From: Pantoea latae
GTDB taxonomy: Bacteria; Pseudomonadota; Gammaproteobacteria; Enterobacterales; Enterobacteriaceae
Assembly: GCF_002077695.1 (NCBI RefSeq)
Contig: NZ_MWUE01000003.1
Span: 124,001 to 188,000, forward strand
Length of the DNA stretch: 64,000 nucleotides
Reading direction: 5' to 3'
Every line of letters begins with the position of its first letter. Position 1 is the first letter of the stretch. This document shows positions 45,554-54,673 of the stretch, in pieces. A model generated the notes under the pieces. It was given only the letters and a program-made list of their open reading frames with translations, did no database searches and was not told the DNA's origin. The position numbers were made by a program, and so were the translations under genes.

Positions 45554-46808
45554 GGAAAGGCTCCTGTGCTTTCAGGAAGAAATCGCTGTTGCCAAAGTTG
45601 CCGGATTTGAGGATCACCCATTTCCGTTCATCGAGAACCTGCGTCCAGGGTACGCCTGGGGCGACGGCGTCGCCGATTACCATGCCGCGAATATGCAGTC
45701 CCTGCGTGACGGCACCGGAGGTTTCGCCGCCCGCGACGATAAATTTGTTAAAGCCCTGCTGGCTCAGCGTCTGCGCCAGCTCGGCGAAGAACCCTTCAAT
45801 CTTTTCGCTCACCCGCGCGGCGCCGTACTTTTCCTGAATCAGAGCGATGATCTGCGGCGGCTGCGTGGCATAAACCAGCGGGGCGAGGGCGTCCTCAGCG
45901 TGCTGGCGCACCCACTCCGCCACAACGGGCAAATAGGCCGCATCGTGAAGGATTTTTTCGACGTCCAGCGCCAGCGAAGCGGCGCGCTGCTGATAGAAGT
46001 CGACCTGCTGACGCGTCATCGAAGAGCAGCTGCCCGACAGCACCACGCTGTAGCCCGCCGCCTCAATCGTCATGCCGCTGCCCGCGCCGCGCTGCTGCTG
46101 CTGCGTCTCGACCGCTGCGATGGCGTAGCCTAGTCCGGCGGCGCCCGTCACCAGCGGAAACGCGGCGGTGGCGCGCGCCACGGTCAGCAGATCGGCGTTA
46201 TCGAGCACGTCGAAAATCACATAGCGAGCCTGGCTCTTCTGCAGCGCTGCCAGCTGAGCCTGAATCTGATCCGGATGATTTTTTACCGTATCAAGGGTGA
46301 TATTGCCGCACAGGCCGGTTGACTGCGCCTCCATCAGCTTTTTCAGCGACGACGCTTTCATCGGCGTTACCGGATGGTGCTGCATGCCGCTTTCGTTAAG
46401 CAGCTCGCCTTTAACGAACAAATGGCCGTGCACGATGGTGCGGCCGTTATCCGGCACCGCCGGGCACACCAGCGTCATTTCAGCGTGAAGATTTTTCATC
46501 AGCGCGTCGGTAACGGGCCCAATATTGCCCTGCGCGGTGGAGTCAAATGTCGAACAGTATTTAAACAGCTGACGCTGGCAGCCCTGCGCCTTAAGCCAGT
46601 CGGATGCGGCCAGCGACTGGCTCACCGCATCCTCTACCGCAATCGAGCGGCTCTTGAGCGCGATGACGATCGCGTCCACACCTTCAGAGGCGAATGCCTG
46701 CTCGGGCACGCCGTTAAACATCACCACTTTCCAGCCGGCGTTCACCATAAAGCTGGCGATATCCGTGGCGCCGGTAAAGTCATCGGCGATAACGCCTAAC
46801 CTGATCAT
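45546..46808 (-). CDS. otnK: 3-oxo-tetronate kinase
   Basis: DUF1537/YgbK-type four-carbon acid sugar kinase, 420 residues, with the opening IADDFTGATDIASFM and a C-terminal glycine-rich nucleotide site (VAGGETSGAV). It phosphorylates 3-oxo-tetronates. The start at 46808 follows AAGGG; a longer frame extends 24 codons upstream through the regulatory region. It leads the otnK-otnC-CitMHS-DeoR operon. Confidence 0.9.
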   Translation of the reverse strand: MIRLGVIADDFTGATDIASFMVNAGWKVVMFNGVPEQAFASEGVDAIVIALKSRSIAVEDAVSQSLAASDWLKAQGCQRQLFKYCSTFDSTAQGNIGPVTDALMKNLHAEMTLVCPAVPDNGRTIVHGHLFVKGELLNESGMQHHPVTPMKASSLKKLMEAQSTGLCGNITLDTVKNHPDQIQAQLAALQKSQARYVIFDVLDNADLLTVARATAAFPLVTGAAGLGYAIAAVETQQQQRGAGSGMTIEAAGYSVVLSGSCSSMTRQQVDFYQQRAASLALDVEKILHDAAYLPVVAEWVRQHAEDALAPLVYATQPPQIIALIQEKYGAARVSEKIEGFFAELAQTLSQQGFNKFIVAGGETSGAVTQGLHIRGMVIGDAVAPGVPWTQVLDERKWVILKSGNFGNSDFFLKAQEPFHE

Positions 46809-46844
46809 ACTTTTTCCCTTCGTGCGCAATGAATGGGCACATAC

Positions 46845-46868
46845 TGCTTTTATGTATTTATAAATGCA
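46845..46868. promoter_or_regulatory. Module B operator copy 1 (otnK)
   Basis: TGCTTTT-N10-AAATGCA, one base from the consensus TGCATTT-N10-AAATGCA. It lies 37 bp before otnK. Four more copies with the same 24-bp spacing lie at 47079, 56721, 56872 and 60137. Confidence 0.65.
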
Positions 46869-46887
46869 AAGTACATCCATGTTAATT

Positions 46888-46903
46888 TGTGGTTAAGATC
46901 ACA
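46888..46903. promoter_or_regulatory. CRP-site candidate (otnK arm)
   Basis: TGTGG-N6-TCACA inside a longer dyad with AATT/AATT flanks. It lies 20 bp beyond the module B operator, seen from otnK. Confidence 0.5.
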
Positions 46904-47052
46904 AATTTAATCCTGAGCGCGGGTGATTACTGATTGCGGTAAGCGGGGTAATGAACAGAGATAAAAAGAGGCAGGCCGCCTGGCAATTCTCGTGCCGCTA
47001 ACTGACTGAAATTTAACAGCCTTGCACAAATGTGATTTTTTTGTGTGATAAA

Positions 47053-47068
47053 TGTGATCTCCATCACC
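47053..47068. promoter_or_regulatory. CRP-site candidate (dehydrogenase arm)
   Basis: TGTGA-N6-TCACC, one mismatch from consensus, 10 bp upstream of the operator at 47079. The 323-bp divergent gap thus has one CRP and one GntR-type site per arm. Confidence 0.5.
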
Positions 47069-47078
47069 TTGCTTCCAG

Positions 47079-47102
47079 TGCATTTATTGGTATAAAAATG
47101 CA
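47079..47102. promoter_or_regulatory. Module B operator copy 2 (dehydrogenase operon)
   Basis: TGCATTT-N10-AAATGCA, perfect consensus, 29 bp before the ATG at 47132. Confidence 0.7.
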
Positions 47103-47131
47103 ATCGAAACTGACCCACTATTGGAGTGTAT

Positions 47132-48202
47132 ATGCGTATTCTGGTTCTGCCTTGTGACGGCATCGGTCCTGAAATCACCTCAGCTGCGGTAACCGTGCTG
47201 AACTCACTGGACAAAGCCTATGGCCTGGGTTTTGAGTTCGACTATGAAGATGTCGGCTTTAAAAGTCTGGAGCTGCACGGCACCACGCTGCGTCAGGAGT
47301 CGCTGGAAAAAGCGAAAACCTACGACGGCATTATTCTCGGCACCCAGTCGCACGCCGACTATCCGGCGCCGGAAAAGGGCGGACGCAACGTCTCCGCCGG
47401 TTTCCGCATCGGCCTTGACCTCTACGCCAACGTGCGCCCGGCGCGTACCCGCCCGTTCCTGACCTCGAATATGAAAGAGGGCAAGACCATGGATCTGGTG
47501 ATCATGCGTGAGGCGACCGAAGGCTTCTATCCCGATCGCAACATGACGCGCGGCTGGGGCGAAGTGATGCCGAGCCCGGACATGGCGCTTTCAACGCGTA
47601 AAATTACCCGCCACTGCTCTGAGCGCATCGCGCGCAAAGCGTTTGAACTGGCGATGCAGCGCCGTAAAAAAGTCACCGCGATCCATAAAGCCAACAGCTT
47701 CCATATGACCGACGGCCTCTTCCTGGAAGCGGTGCGCGACGTCGCCAAAGCGTTCCCGGAAGTGGAGCTGGACGATCTGCTGGTCGACGCTTCAACCGCG
47801 CATCTGGTGCGTAACCCTGAGCGTTTCGACGTGCTGGTCGCCACCAACTTCTACGGCGACATTATCAGCGACCTGGCGAGCGAGCTGTCAGGTAGCCTGG
47901 GTCTGGCAGGCTCTATCATGGCCAGCGACACCCACTGCTGTGCGCAGGCGCAGCACGGTTCCGCCCCGGATATCCAGAATCAGGACAAGGCCAACCCGGT
48001 GTCGATGATCCTGTCGGCGGCAATGATGCTGGCGTGGTATGCGGAAAAGCATAACCAGCCGACCTTCCTGAAAGCGGCGCAGGAGATTAACCGCGCCATC
48101 GACGAAGTGCTGGAAAATCCCGAAACGCGCACGCCGGATCTGGGCGGCAGCTGCGGCACCAAAGCGTTCGCGGAGCGTGTGGCTGCGGCTATTCGCGCGT
48201 AA
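47132..48202 (+). CDS. Isocitrate/isopropylmalate-type dehydrogenase (module B)
   Basis: NAD(P)-dependent beta-decarboxylating dehydrogenase, 356 residues, a close paralogue of the module A enzyme. It shares the unusual CCAQAQHGSAPDI loop, MREATEGFY and SFHMTDG. TTGGAG lies six bases before the ATG; an in-frame GTG two codons earlier overlaps that signal. It is the first gene of a five-gene plus-strand operon (racemase-like, lactonase, MFS, binding protein). Confidence 0.88.
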   Translation: MRILVLPCDGIGPEITSAAVTVLNSLDKAYGLGFEFDYEDVGFKSLELHGTTLRQESLEKAKTYDGIILGTQSHADYPAPEKGGRNVSAGFRIGLDLYANVRPARTRPFLTSNMKEGKTMDLVIMREATEGFYPDRNMTRGWGEVMPSPDMALSTRKITRHCSERIARKAFELAMQRRKKVTAIHKANSFHMTDGLFLEAVRDVAKAFPEVELDDLLVDASTAHLVRNPERFDVLVATNFYGDIISDLASELSGSLGLAGSIMASDTHCCAQAQHGSAPDIQNQDKANPVSMILSAAMMLAWYAEKHNQPTFLKAAQEINRAIDEVLENPETRTPDLGGSCGTKAFAERVAAAIRA

Positions 48203-48255
48203 CGGCTGACGTCAGGCTGCTGCACGGGCGGCAGCCTGTTTTCATGGAGAACATC

Positions 48256-48909
48256 ATGAGCCAACGCATTGTGTTGATCCACGCGACGCCGCTGGCGGTG
48301 GCGCCGGTCAACGATACCTTCGCGCGGCAGTGGCCTGAGGCAGAGATTGCCAACCTGCTGGATGACGCGCTGAGCGGCGATCGCGGCAAGGTAGCGGCGC
48401 TGACGCCTGAATTTTACCGGCGTATTGACGCACTGGTGGAATATGCGCTGTCGATGCGCGCCGCCGCGATCCTCTTTACCTGCTCGGCGCTGGGCGAGGC
48501 GATCGACGCCAGCGCGCAGCGACACGCGCTGCCGGTGCTGAAGCCCAACGAAGCGATGTTTGAAGCGGCGCTGGCGCAGGGCAACGATATTCTGATGCTG
48601 GCAACGTTCGCGCCTGCCGTGCCGAGCATGGAGGCGGAATTTCACCAGCTTGCCGCCGCGCAGGGCTCGACGGCGACGCTGAGAACGCAGGTGGTGGCTG
48701 GCGCGCGCGACGCGCTAAGCGCGGGCAACGTTGAGCTTCATAACCGGCTGGTGGTCGAAGCCGCGCGCCAGAACCCGCACGTCGACGCCATCGTTTTGGC
48801 CCATTTTTCGATGGAAGTCGCCTTCGAGGAGATAAAAGCGGCCGCCGCCTGTCCAGTATTAAGCAGCGCGCAATCCGCCGTCGCGAAATTAAAACGCCTG
48901 ATGGCGTAA
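48256..48909 (+). CDS. Asp/Glu/hydantoin racemase-family protein
   Basis: About 217 residues with the first family cysteine (C76 in LFTCSALG). The second position reads HFSME with no cysteine, so a two-base racemase mechanism is unlikely. Single-cysteine relatives include decarboxylases and isomerases, which usually keep the other cysteine. ATG at 48256 follows GGAGAA. It lies between the dehydrogenase and lactonase genes; function unknown. Confidence 0.78.
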   Translation: MSQRIVLIHATPLAVAPVNDTFARQWPEAEIANLLDDALSGDRGKVAALTPEFYRRIDALVEYALSMRAAAILFTCSALGEAIDASAQRHALPVLKPNEAMFEAALAQGNDILMLATFAPAVPSMEAEFHQLAAAQGSTATLRTQVVAGARDALSAGNVELHNRLVVEAARQNPHVDAIVLAHFSMEVAFEEIKAAAACPVLSSAQSAVAKLKRLMA

Positions 48910-48943
48910 TCTCTTTTCTAACCGTCAATAATAAAGGCCAGCC

Positions 48944-49819
48944 GTGAACAGCCACTCTATTAAGGAGGAGGTGAAATATAGCGATATTTCATCTTCGCCG
49001 GACAGCCTGTTGCCGGAAAACAGCTGCGACTGTCATCACCATATTTATGATCATCGGTTTCCCTGCGCACCGGACGATACGCGCAATTTACCGGACGCGA
49101 CGCTTGACGACTATTCGCACCTGAAAAGGCGGCTGGGTTTTCAGCGGCATGTTCTGGTGCAGCCCTCATCCTACGGCACCGATAACCGCTGTCTGCTGGC
49201 GGCGCTGGCGCAGGCGGGCGACTGCGCACGCGGCGAAGCGGTGGTGACGGATCGGGTCAGTGATAGCGAACTGGACGCGCTCGGGCAGGCGGGCGTCACC
49301 GGCGTGCGTTTCAACTTCGGCGCAGGCAGCGCCACCACGCCGGAGATGATGCTGCCGCTGGCGCATCGGCTGGCGGCGCGCGGCTGGCATTTGCAGATCC
49401 ACGCCTCCGCCGACCAGCTCTGGTCGCTGCGTGAACGTCTGCTGCAGCTGCCAGGCAATCTGGTGATCGACCATGTTTTCCGTCTGCCGCAGCCCGAGCC
49501 GATGGCGCATCCGGCCTGGCGGCTGGCGTGGGAATTGATTAACCAGGGTCGCTGCTGGGTCAAGCTCTCTGGCCTTTACCACCAGTCGCGACGCGACGAC
49601 GTCTCAGATATGTCCGCCTTAGTAAAAAGCTTTTTACATGAAGCGACAGAACGCGTGTTGTGGGGCAGCGACTGGCCGCACCCCAGCCTGATAAGCGCGA
49701 ATAAAAAAATGCCAGACGATGCGTTAATTCTTTCGAAAATCTTTCACTGGGCAAGTAATGAACAGGTTCGGCACAAGTTATTTGTGGCAAATCCGGCTGA
49801 ACTTTACCGATTTAATTAA
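48944..49819 (+). CDS. LigI-like amidohydrolase (lactonase), module B
   Basis: COG3618 hydrolase, 291 residues, no signal peptide, GTG start. Motifs: CDCHHHIYD near 28-36, PSSYGTDNR, IDHVF and WGSDWPHPS. It is a paralogue of the module A enzymes at 38608 and 32332. It would open a lactone of a polycarboxylic or sugar acid. It lies 34 bp after the racemase-like gene and 25 bp before the MFS start. Confidence 0.83.
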   Translation: MNSHSIKEEVKYSDISSSPDSLLPENSCDCHHHIYDHRFPCAPDDTRNLPDATLDDYSHLKRRLGFQRHVLVQPSSYGTDNRCLLAALAQAGDCARGEAVVTDRVSDSELDALGQAGVTGVRFNFGAGSATTPEMMLPLAHRLAARGWHLQIHASADQLWSLRERLLQLPGNLVIDHVFRLPQPEPMAHPAWRLAWELINQGRCWVKLSGLYHQSRRDDVSDMSALVKSFLHEATERVLWGSDWPHPSLISANKKMPDDALILSKIFHWASNEQVRHKLFVANPAELYRFN

Positions 49820-49844
49820 TCGAATGGCAAAAAAGGCCGAAATA

Positions 49845-51230
49845 ATGGATACCTTACACTCCGCACCACGAAAAAATAAGCCGACGCACTATCGTTATAT
49901 GATTTTGCTGATGGTATTCCTCAGTATTGCGCTGAATCACGGCGATCGCGCCACTTTCTCTATTGCCGGAACGGATATGGTGAAAGCCGCCGGCCTGGAT
50001 ATTGTTGCGCTGGGCTATCTTATCTCTACCTTTACCTGGGCTTACGTGCTGGGGCAATATCCCGGCGGCTGGCTGCTGGATCGCTTTGGCTCGAAAAAAG
50101 TGCTGGTCACCGGCGTCTTCGCCTGGTCGTTTTTTGTTTTCCTGGTGGGGTTCAGCACCGCGTTTGACAGCGTCTGGGTGACGCGCGTCATGATGTTCGG
50201 CTTTATCTTTATGATGGGGCTGATCGAGGCGCCAACGCTGCCGGCCAACTCGCGCTTTCTTGCCGCCTGGTTCCCGGCGCGCGAACGCGGCAAGGCCTCT
50301 GGCTTTACCACCGCCGCGCAATATTTCGCGCTGGTGGTCTTCCTGCCGCTGATGGGCTGGTTTTCTTACACCTTCGGCTGGGAATCGGTGTTCTGGTTTA
50401 TGGGCGGCATTGGCATCCTGATATCGCTGCTGATGAGCCGCGTGCTGGCGGACACACCAAAAGTCCATCCGCTGGTTAACCACGCCGAGCTGGAATATAT
50501 TCAGTCCGGCGGCGGGCTGACCAACCTCAAAGCGACAAAAAAAGGGGACACCCGCAGCAAAGGCTACACCAGAAAGCTGTTAACCAGCCGCCTGGCGCTG
50601 GGCGTCTATATGGGGCAGTTCTTTTTTACCGTGCTCTCCTATTTCTTCCTGACCTGGTTCCCGGTCTACCTGGTGCACGATCGCGGCATGACCATTCTGA
50701 AAGCAGGCTTTGTCGCCTCGCTTCCGGCGCTGTGCGGCTGTGCGGGCGCGCTGCTGGGCGGCGTACTCTCCGACTTTATGCTGCAGCGCGGCTTTAGCCT
50801 GTCGGCGGCGCGCAAAACGCCGATTGTCATCGGCATGCTGCTGGCCGTCAGCATGGTGATCTGCAACTACGTCGACTCCGCCTGGATTGTGGTGGCGATC
50901 ATGTCGCTCGCCTTCTTCGGCAAGGGATTCGGCGCAATGGGCTGGTGCGTGGTCTCTGACTTTTCGCCAAAAGAGGCGGTGGGGCTGAGCGGCGGCCTGT
51001 TCAATATGATTGGCAATATCTCCGGGATCTTCACGCCGATTATCATCGCCTACATTATTAAGGACACCGGCTCCTTTAATGGCGCATTGATTTTCGTCGG
51101 CGTCTGCGCCTTCCTGAACCTCTGCTGCTATCTCTTCGTCGCCGGTAAAATCCAGCGGTTGAACTTTGAGACCAGCCAGCAGGATCCAAACGACCGCTTC
51201 CCGGAGGAACCGCATGTCAGTCATCGCTGA
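49845..51230 (+). CDS. MFS sugar-acid transporter (GudP-like)
   Basis: Twelve-helix major facilitator of the anion:cation symporter branch, about 461 residues. The opening NHGDRATFSIAG and GQYPGGWLLDRFGSKKV match D-glucarate/galactarate permeases as I recall them. I use ATG 49845, which has AAGG eight bases upstream; ATG 49824 is an alternative. The gene overlaps the binding-protein gene by 17 bp. Confidence 0.85.
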   Translation: MDTLHSAPRKNKPTHYRYMILLMVFLSIALNHGDRATFSIAGTDMVKAAGLDIVALGYLISTFTWAYVLGQYPGGWLLDRFGSKKVLVTGVFAWSFFVFLVGFSTAFDSVWVTRVMMFGFIFMMGLIEAPTLPANSRFLAAWFPARERGKASGFTTAAQYFALVVFLPLMGWFSYTFGWESVFWFMGGIGILISLLMSRVLADTPKVHPLVNHAELEYIQSGGGLTNLKATKKGDTRSKGYTRKLLTSRLALGVYMGQFFFTVLSYFFLTWFPVYLVHDRGMTILKAGFVASLPALCGCAGALLGGVLSDFMLQRGFSLSAARKTPIVIGMLLAVSMVICNYVDSAWIVVAIMSLAFFGKGFGAMGWCVVSDFSPKEAVGLSGGLFNMIGNISGIFTPIIIAYIIKDTGSFNGALIFVGVCAFLNLCCYLFVAGKIQRLNFETSQQDPNDRFPEEPHVSHR

Positions 51231-51897
51231 TTCAGAAATCCGTTTCGCCATTAATCTTGGCAACGCCGTGCTGGCCACCACCCTGCCAGACGGCGCACCA
51301 GGCGGCATTACCGTCGAGATCGCCCGTAAAATAGCGGCCGCGCTCGACACGCCGCCGCGGTTCGTCACTTACCCCACCGCGGGAAAAGTGGTGGACGATG
51401 CGCAAAATGGCCGCTGGGATATCGCGTTTCTTGCCGTCGATCCCAAACGTGAAGAGGTGCTGCGCTTTACGCAGCCCTACATTCAAATTCAGGGCACGGT
51501 GCTGGTGAGAGCGGAGAGCAGCTGGCAGAGCGTTGACCAGATGGATCGGCCGGGCGTGGTCATCAACGTCGGCAAAGGCGCCGCCTACGATCTGCATCTG
51601 ACGCGCCAGCTGCAGCACGCGACGCTGAACCGACTCGACTCTTCCCAGGCGGCAATCGATGCGTTTCTGAGAGGAGAAGGGGATATGGCGGCCGGCATTC
51701 GCCAGCCGCTGACCCGCGCCGCCCGCGAACAGGCGGGCTATCGCGTCTTGCCGGACAACTTTGGCGCCATCAATCAGGCGATTTGCGTGCCGCGCCAGCA
51801 GCCGGCGCGCTATGAACAGATCGTTGAACTGCTGACCCAGTGGCAGCAGGACGGCAGCCTGCAGTCGATCATTGACAGCTACCTGGCTGACGCCTGA
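51214..51897 (+). CDS. Signal-less solute-binding protein (SBP family 3)
   Basis: About 227 residues of the amino-acid-binding fold (ALDTPPRFVTYPTAGKVVDD, WDIAFLAVDPKR). There is no signal peptide: the mature-like sequence begins within ten residues of the start, so the protein should stay in the cytoplasm. GGAGGAAC precedes the ATG. No ABC permease or ATPase is near. It might be an intracellular sensor or a ligand carrier, or an enzyme of cyclohexadienyl-dehydratase type. Confidence 0.8.
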   Translation: MSVIADSEIRFAINLGNAVLATTLPDGAPGGITVEIARKIAAALDTPPRFVTYPTAGKVVDDAQNGRWDIAFLAVDPKREEVLRFTQPYIQIQGTVLVRAESSWQSVDQMDRPGVVINVGKGAAYDLHLTRQLQHATLNRLDSSQAAIDAFLRGEGDMAAGIRQPLTRAAREQAGYRVLPDNFGAINQAICVPRQQPARYEQIVELLTQWQQDGSLQSIIDSYLADA

Positions 51898-51906
51898 GCC
51901 CCTCGC

Positions 51907-51933
51907 AGAGCGTTCTCATTATGAGAACGCTCT
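51907..51933 (+). terminator. Terminator of the module B dehydrogenase operon
   Basis: Perfect 13-bp arms (AGAGCGTTCTCAT / ATGAGAACGCTCT) around one base, directly after the stop. Confidence 0.8.
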
Positions 51934-52022
51934 CTTATTCAAGGTTCAATTTTCAACGCCCTTCTGGCGTGGCACGTTATCCATCTGAGAACATAACAAT
52001 GCTGTGATAGCGGAAGGTTTGT

Positions 52023-54671
52023 ATGACATCGCCCTTATCTCTGGAACGCTCAACGCTGGTCATTGATGGCCACCTTTTTCAGTTTCTCGATCTGACCCAA
52101 CTGCTGCCGCTCGATCGGCTACAGCGCCTGCCGTTCAGCCTGCGCATTCTGCTGGAGAATGTCGCGCTGCGCTCGCCGCAGGCGCTGCCCCATTTTCTGC
52201 GTATGCTACAGGGCGAAGAGGCGGCTGGAGAGGTCGCCTTTTATCCCGACCGCCTGATGTTTCACGACACCACCTGCCTGCCTGCGCTGGCGGACTTTGC
52301 GGCGATGCGCGATCTCACCGCCGAACTCGGCGGCGATCCGCAGCGCATCAATCCGCATATTCCGGCGGTGCTGACCATCGATCACTCGGTGATCGTCGAA
52401 AGCTACGCCTCCGCCGACGCGCTGGAGCAGAATCTGCAGTTTGACTTTCGTCGCAACGCCGAGCGCTATCGCTTTATTCGCTGGGCCGAGCAGAGTCTTG
52501 ATAACTTCCGCGTGATCCCGCCAGGCACCGGCATTATTCATCTGATGAACCTGGAGGCGATTGCGGAGATCGTCACGGTGGACGCGCGGGAAGAGGTGCC
52601 GCTGCTGCACGCCGACTGCATGGTGGCGACGGACAGCCATACGCCGATGATTAACGCGCTGGGCATTCTGGGCTGGGGCGTAGGCGGACTGGAGGGTCAG
52701 GCGACGCTGGTCGGCGAACCGGTTACGCTGCGCTTTCCGGAGGTTATCGGCATTTCGCTGTCGGGTGCGCTGGCCGCTGACGTCAGCGACAGCGATCTGG
52801 CGCTGCATATCACCCGCCTGTTGCGCGAAAAAGGTGTGGTCGGCAAGTTTGTCGAATTTACCGGCCCGTCGCTGCATCTGCTGCCGCTGGAGTCGCGCGC
52901 CACCATCGCCAATATGGCGCCGGAATATGGCGCCACGGTGGTGTTTTTCCCGTGGGACGATCGCAGCGCCGACTATGTGCAGATGACCGGACGCAGTGAA
53001 GAGAAGCAGGCCATCGTTCACGCCTATATGCAGCGGCAGCACCTGTGGCGCTCGCCGGAGACCCCAACGCCTGAATTTACCCAGCTGATCGCGCTGGATC
53101 TCGGCAGCATCGAACCCTGCATGGCGGGGCCGGTGAACCCGCATCAGCAAATCCCGCTGAGCCGCGCCGCCGAAAGCTTTCGCGACAGCCTGCCGGCTGA
53201 AGCGCGTAACCGGCGCTGGCAGCAAGCCGCCTATCCGCAGGAAATTGAGCAGGGCGCCATCGCCATCGCCGCCATTACCAGCTGCACCACCACCGCCAAT
53301 CCGTGGCTGGTGATGCAGGCGGCGCTGTTCGCGCGCAACGCCGCGCGGCACGGTTTGAAACCCAAACCCTGGGTGAAAACCTCGTTCTCGCCGGGCTCGC
53401 GCGCCGTGACCGACTATCTCAGCGCCTGCGGTCTGCTGAGCGAACTGGAGAAGATCGGCTTCGACGTGACCGGCTACGGCTGCATGACCTGCATCGGCAG
53501 CTCCGGCGCGCTGCAGCCTGCGATGGAGACGCTGGTGAACGAGGGTCTGCAGGCGGTCTGCGTGCTGTCGGGCAACCGTAACTTTCCCCGTCGTGTCAAT
53601 CCCAGCCTCGGGCACGGCTACCTCACCTCGCCGGCGCTGGTGATCGCCTGGGCGCTGGCAGGCCATATTTCCCATGATATGATCCACGACGCGCTGGGCT
53701 ACGACGCGCAGCAGCAGCCGATCCGCATGCGGGATTTAATGCCGACGCGCGAAGAGGTGGAAGAGTGGGTCGAGCGCGCCATGAAGCGGGAATTTTACGT
53801 TAAACGCCGCGAGATTATCTGGCAGGGCACACCGCACTGGCAGCAGATCGCCGCGCCGGGCAGCATGCACTATCCGTGGGAAGCGAGCTCGACCTATCTG
53901 CGTCGTCCCGGTTATTTGCAGCGTCTGCCGCGCGATCCCTCTGCGCCGCTGTCGCTGCGCGACGCGCGCCCCTTTTTGTGGTTTGGCGACGACGTGACCA
54001 CCGACCATATCTCGCCCGCTGGCGCGATTCCGCCCACCAGCCTGGCGGGAAAATGGCTGCTGGAACACCATGAGGATCCGCAGGATCTCAACCTCTACTC
54101 GACGCGACGCAGTAATCATGAGGTGATGGTGCGCGGCGCCTTCACCAACAAGGCGCTGGCAAACCGGCTGCTGCCGCCGGAGAAACGCGGCGGCGGCGGT
54201 TTCGCATGGGATGCCGACCATCAGCAGATCCTGCCCGCCTATGAAGCGGCGCAGAGCTGGCTGGCGCGCGGCGTGCCGCTGGTGGTGTTCGCCGGCGAAC
54301 GCTACGGCGCCGGCTCCAGCCGCGACTGGGCGGCGAAAGCCCAGGCGTTGATGGGCGTTAAGGCGGTAGTGGCGGAGAGTTTTGAGCGCATCCATCGTAC
54401 CAATCTGATTGGCATGGGGATCCTGCCGCTGCACTTCTGCGCGGGCGAGGCGGCGCGTTTGCCGGAAATGGACGGCAGCGAAACGCTGGATTTCGCCGGG
54501 CTGGACCGCTTACAACCCGGTACAACGCCGTTACAGCTGCGCATCAGTCGAAATAGCAGGCTGCTCGGCGAGTTTGCGCTGACGGCGGTGATCGACTCGC
54601 AGCAGGAGCTTGGCTATCTGCTGCACGGCGGCATCTTGCCCTTTGTTATTCAGCAAACCCTGAAAGGCTGA
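52023..54671 (+). CDS. Aconitase-family hydratase
   Basis: AcnA-type [4Fe-4S] hydro-lyase, 882 residues. The cluster cysteines C421 (SCTTT), C487 and C490 (GCMTCIGSSG) are present, and the swivel domain has GAGSSRDWAAKA. Several near-invariant aconitase positions differ: TSCTTTANP for TSCTNTSNP, CMTC for CTTC and AKA for AKG. This suggests a substrate other than citrate. GGAAGG precedes the start. It abuts a LysR gene (two bases apart) and lies between the module B operons. Confidence 0.9.
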   Translation: MTSPLSLERSTLVIDGHLFQFLDLTQLLPLDRLQRLPFSLRILLENVALRSPQALPHFLRMLQGEEAAGEVAFYPDRLMFHDTTCLPALADFAAMRDLTAELGGDPQRINPHIPAVLTIDHSVIVESYASADALEQNLQFDFRRNAERYRFIRWAEQSLDNFRVIPPGTGIIHLMNLEAIAEIVTVDAREEVPLLHADCMVATDSHTPMINALGILGWGVGGLEGQATLVGEPVTLRFPEVIGISLSGALAADVSDSDLALHITRLLREKGVVGKFVEFTGPSLHLLPLESRATIANMAPEYGATVVFFPWDDRSADYVQMTGRSEEKQAIVHAYMQRQHLWRSPETPTPEFTQLIALDLGSIEPCMAGPVNPHQQIPLSRAAESFRDSLPAEARNRRWQQAAYPQEIEQGAIAIAAITSCTTTANPWLVMQAALFARNAARHGLKPKPWVKTSFSPGSRAVTDYLSACGLLSELEKIGFDVTGYGCMTCIGSSGALQPAMETLVNEGLQAVCVLSGNRNFPRRVNPSLGHGYLTSPALVIAWALAGHISHDMIHDALGYDAQQQPIRMRDLMPTREEVEEWVERAMKREFYVKRREIIWQGTPHWQQIAAPGSMHYPWEASSTYLRRPGYLQRLPRDPSAPLSLRDARPFLWFGDDVTTDHISPAGAIPPTSLAGKWLLEHHEDPQDLNLYSTRRSNHEVMVRGAFTNKALANRLLPPEKRGGGGFAWDADHQQILPAYEAAQSWLARGVPLVVFAGERYGAGSSRDWAAKAQALMGVKAVVAESFERIHRTNLIGMGILPLHFCAGEAARLPEMDGSETLDFAGLDRLQPGTTPLQLRISRNSRLLGEFALTAVIDSQQELGYLLHGGILPFVIQQTLKG

Positions 54672-54673
54672 CT

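Noticed and set aside
52206..53687. A 493-codon minus-strand frame inside the aconitase-like gene
   Set aside because: Rich in Arg, Gln and His, typical of antisense frames; the plus strand encodes the conserved hydratase.
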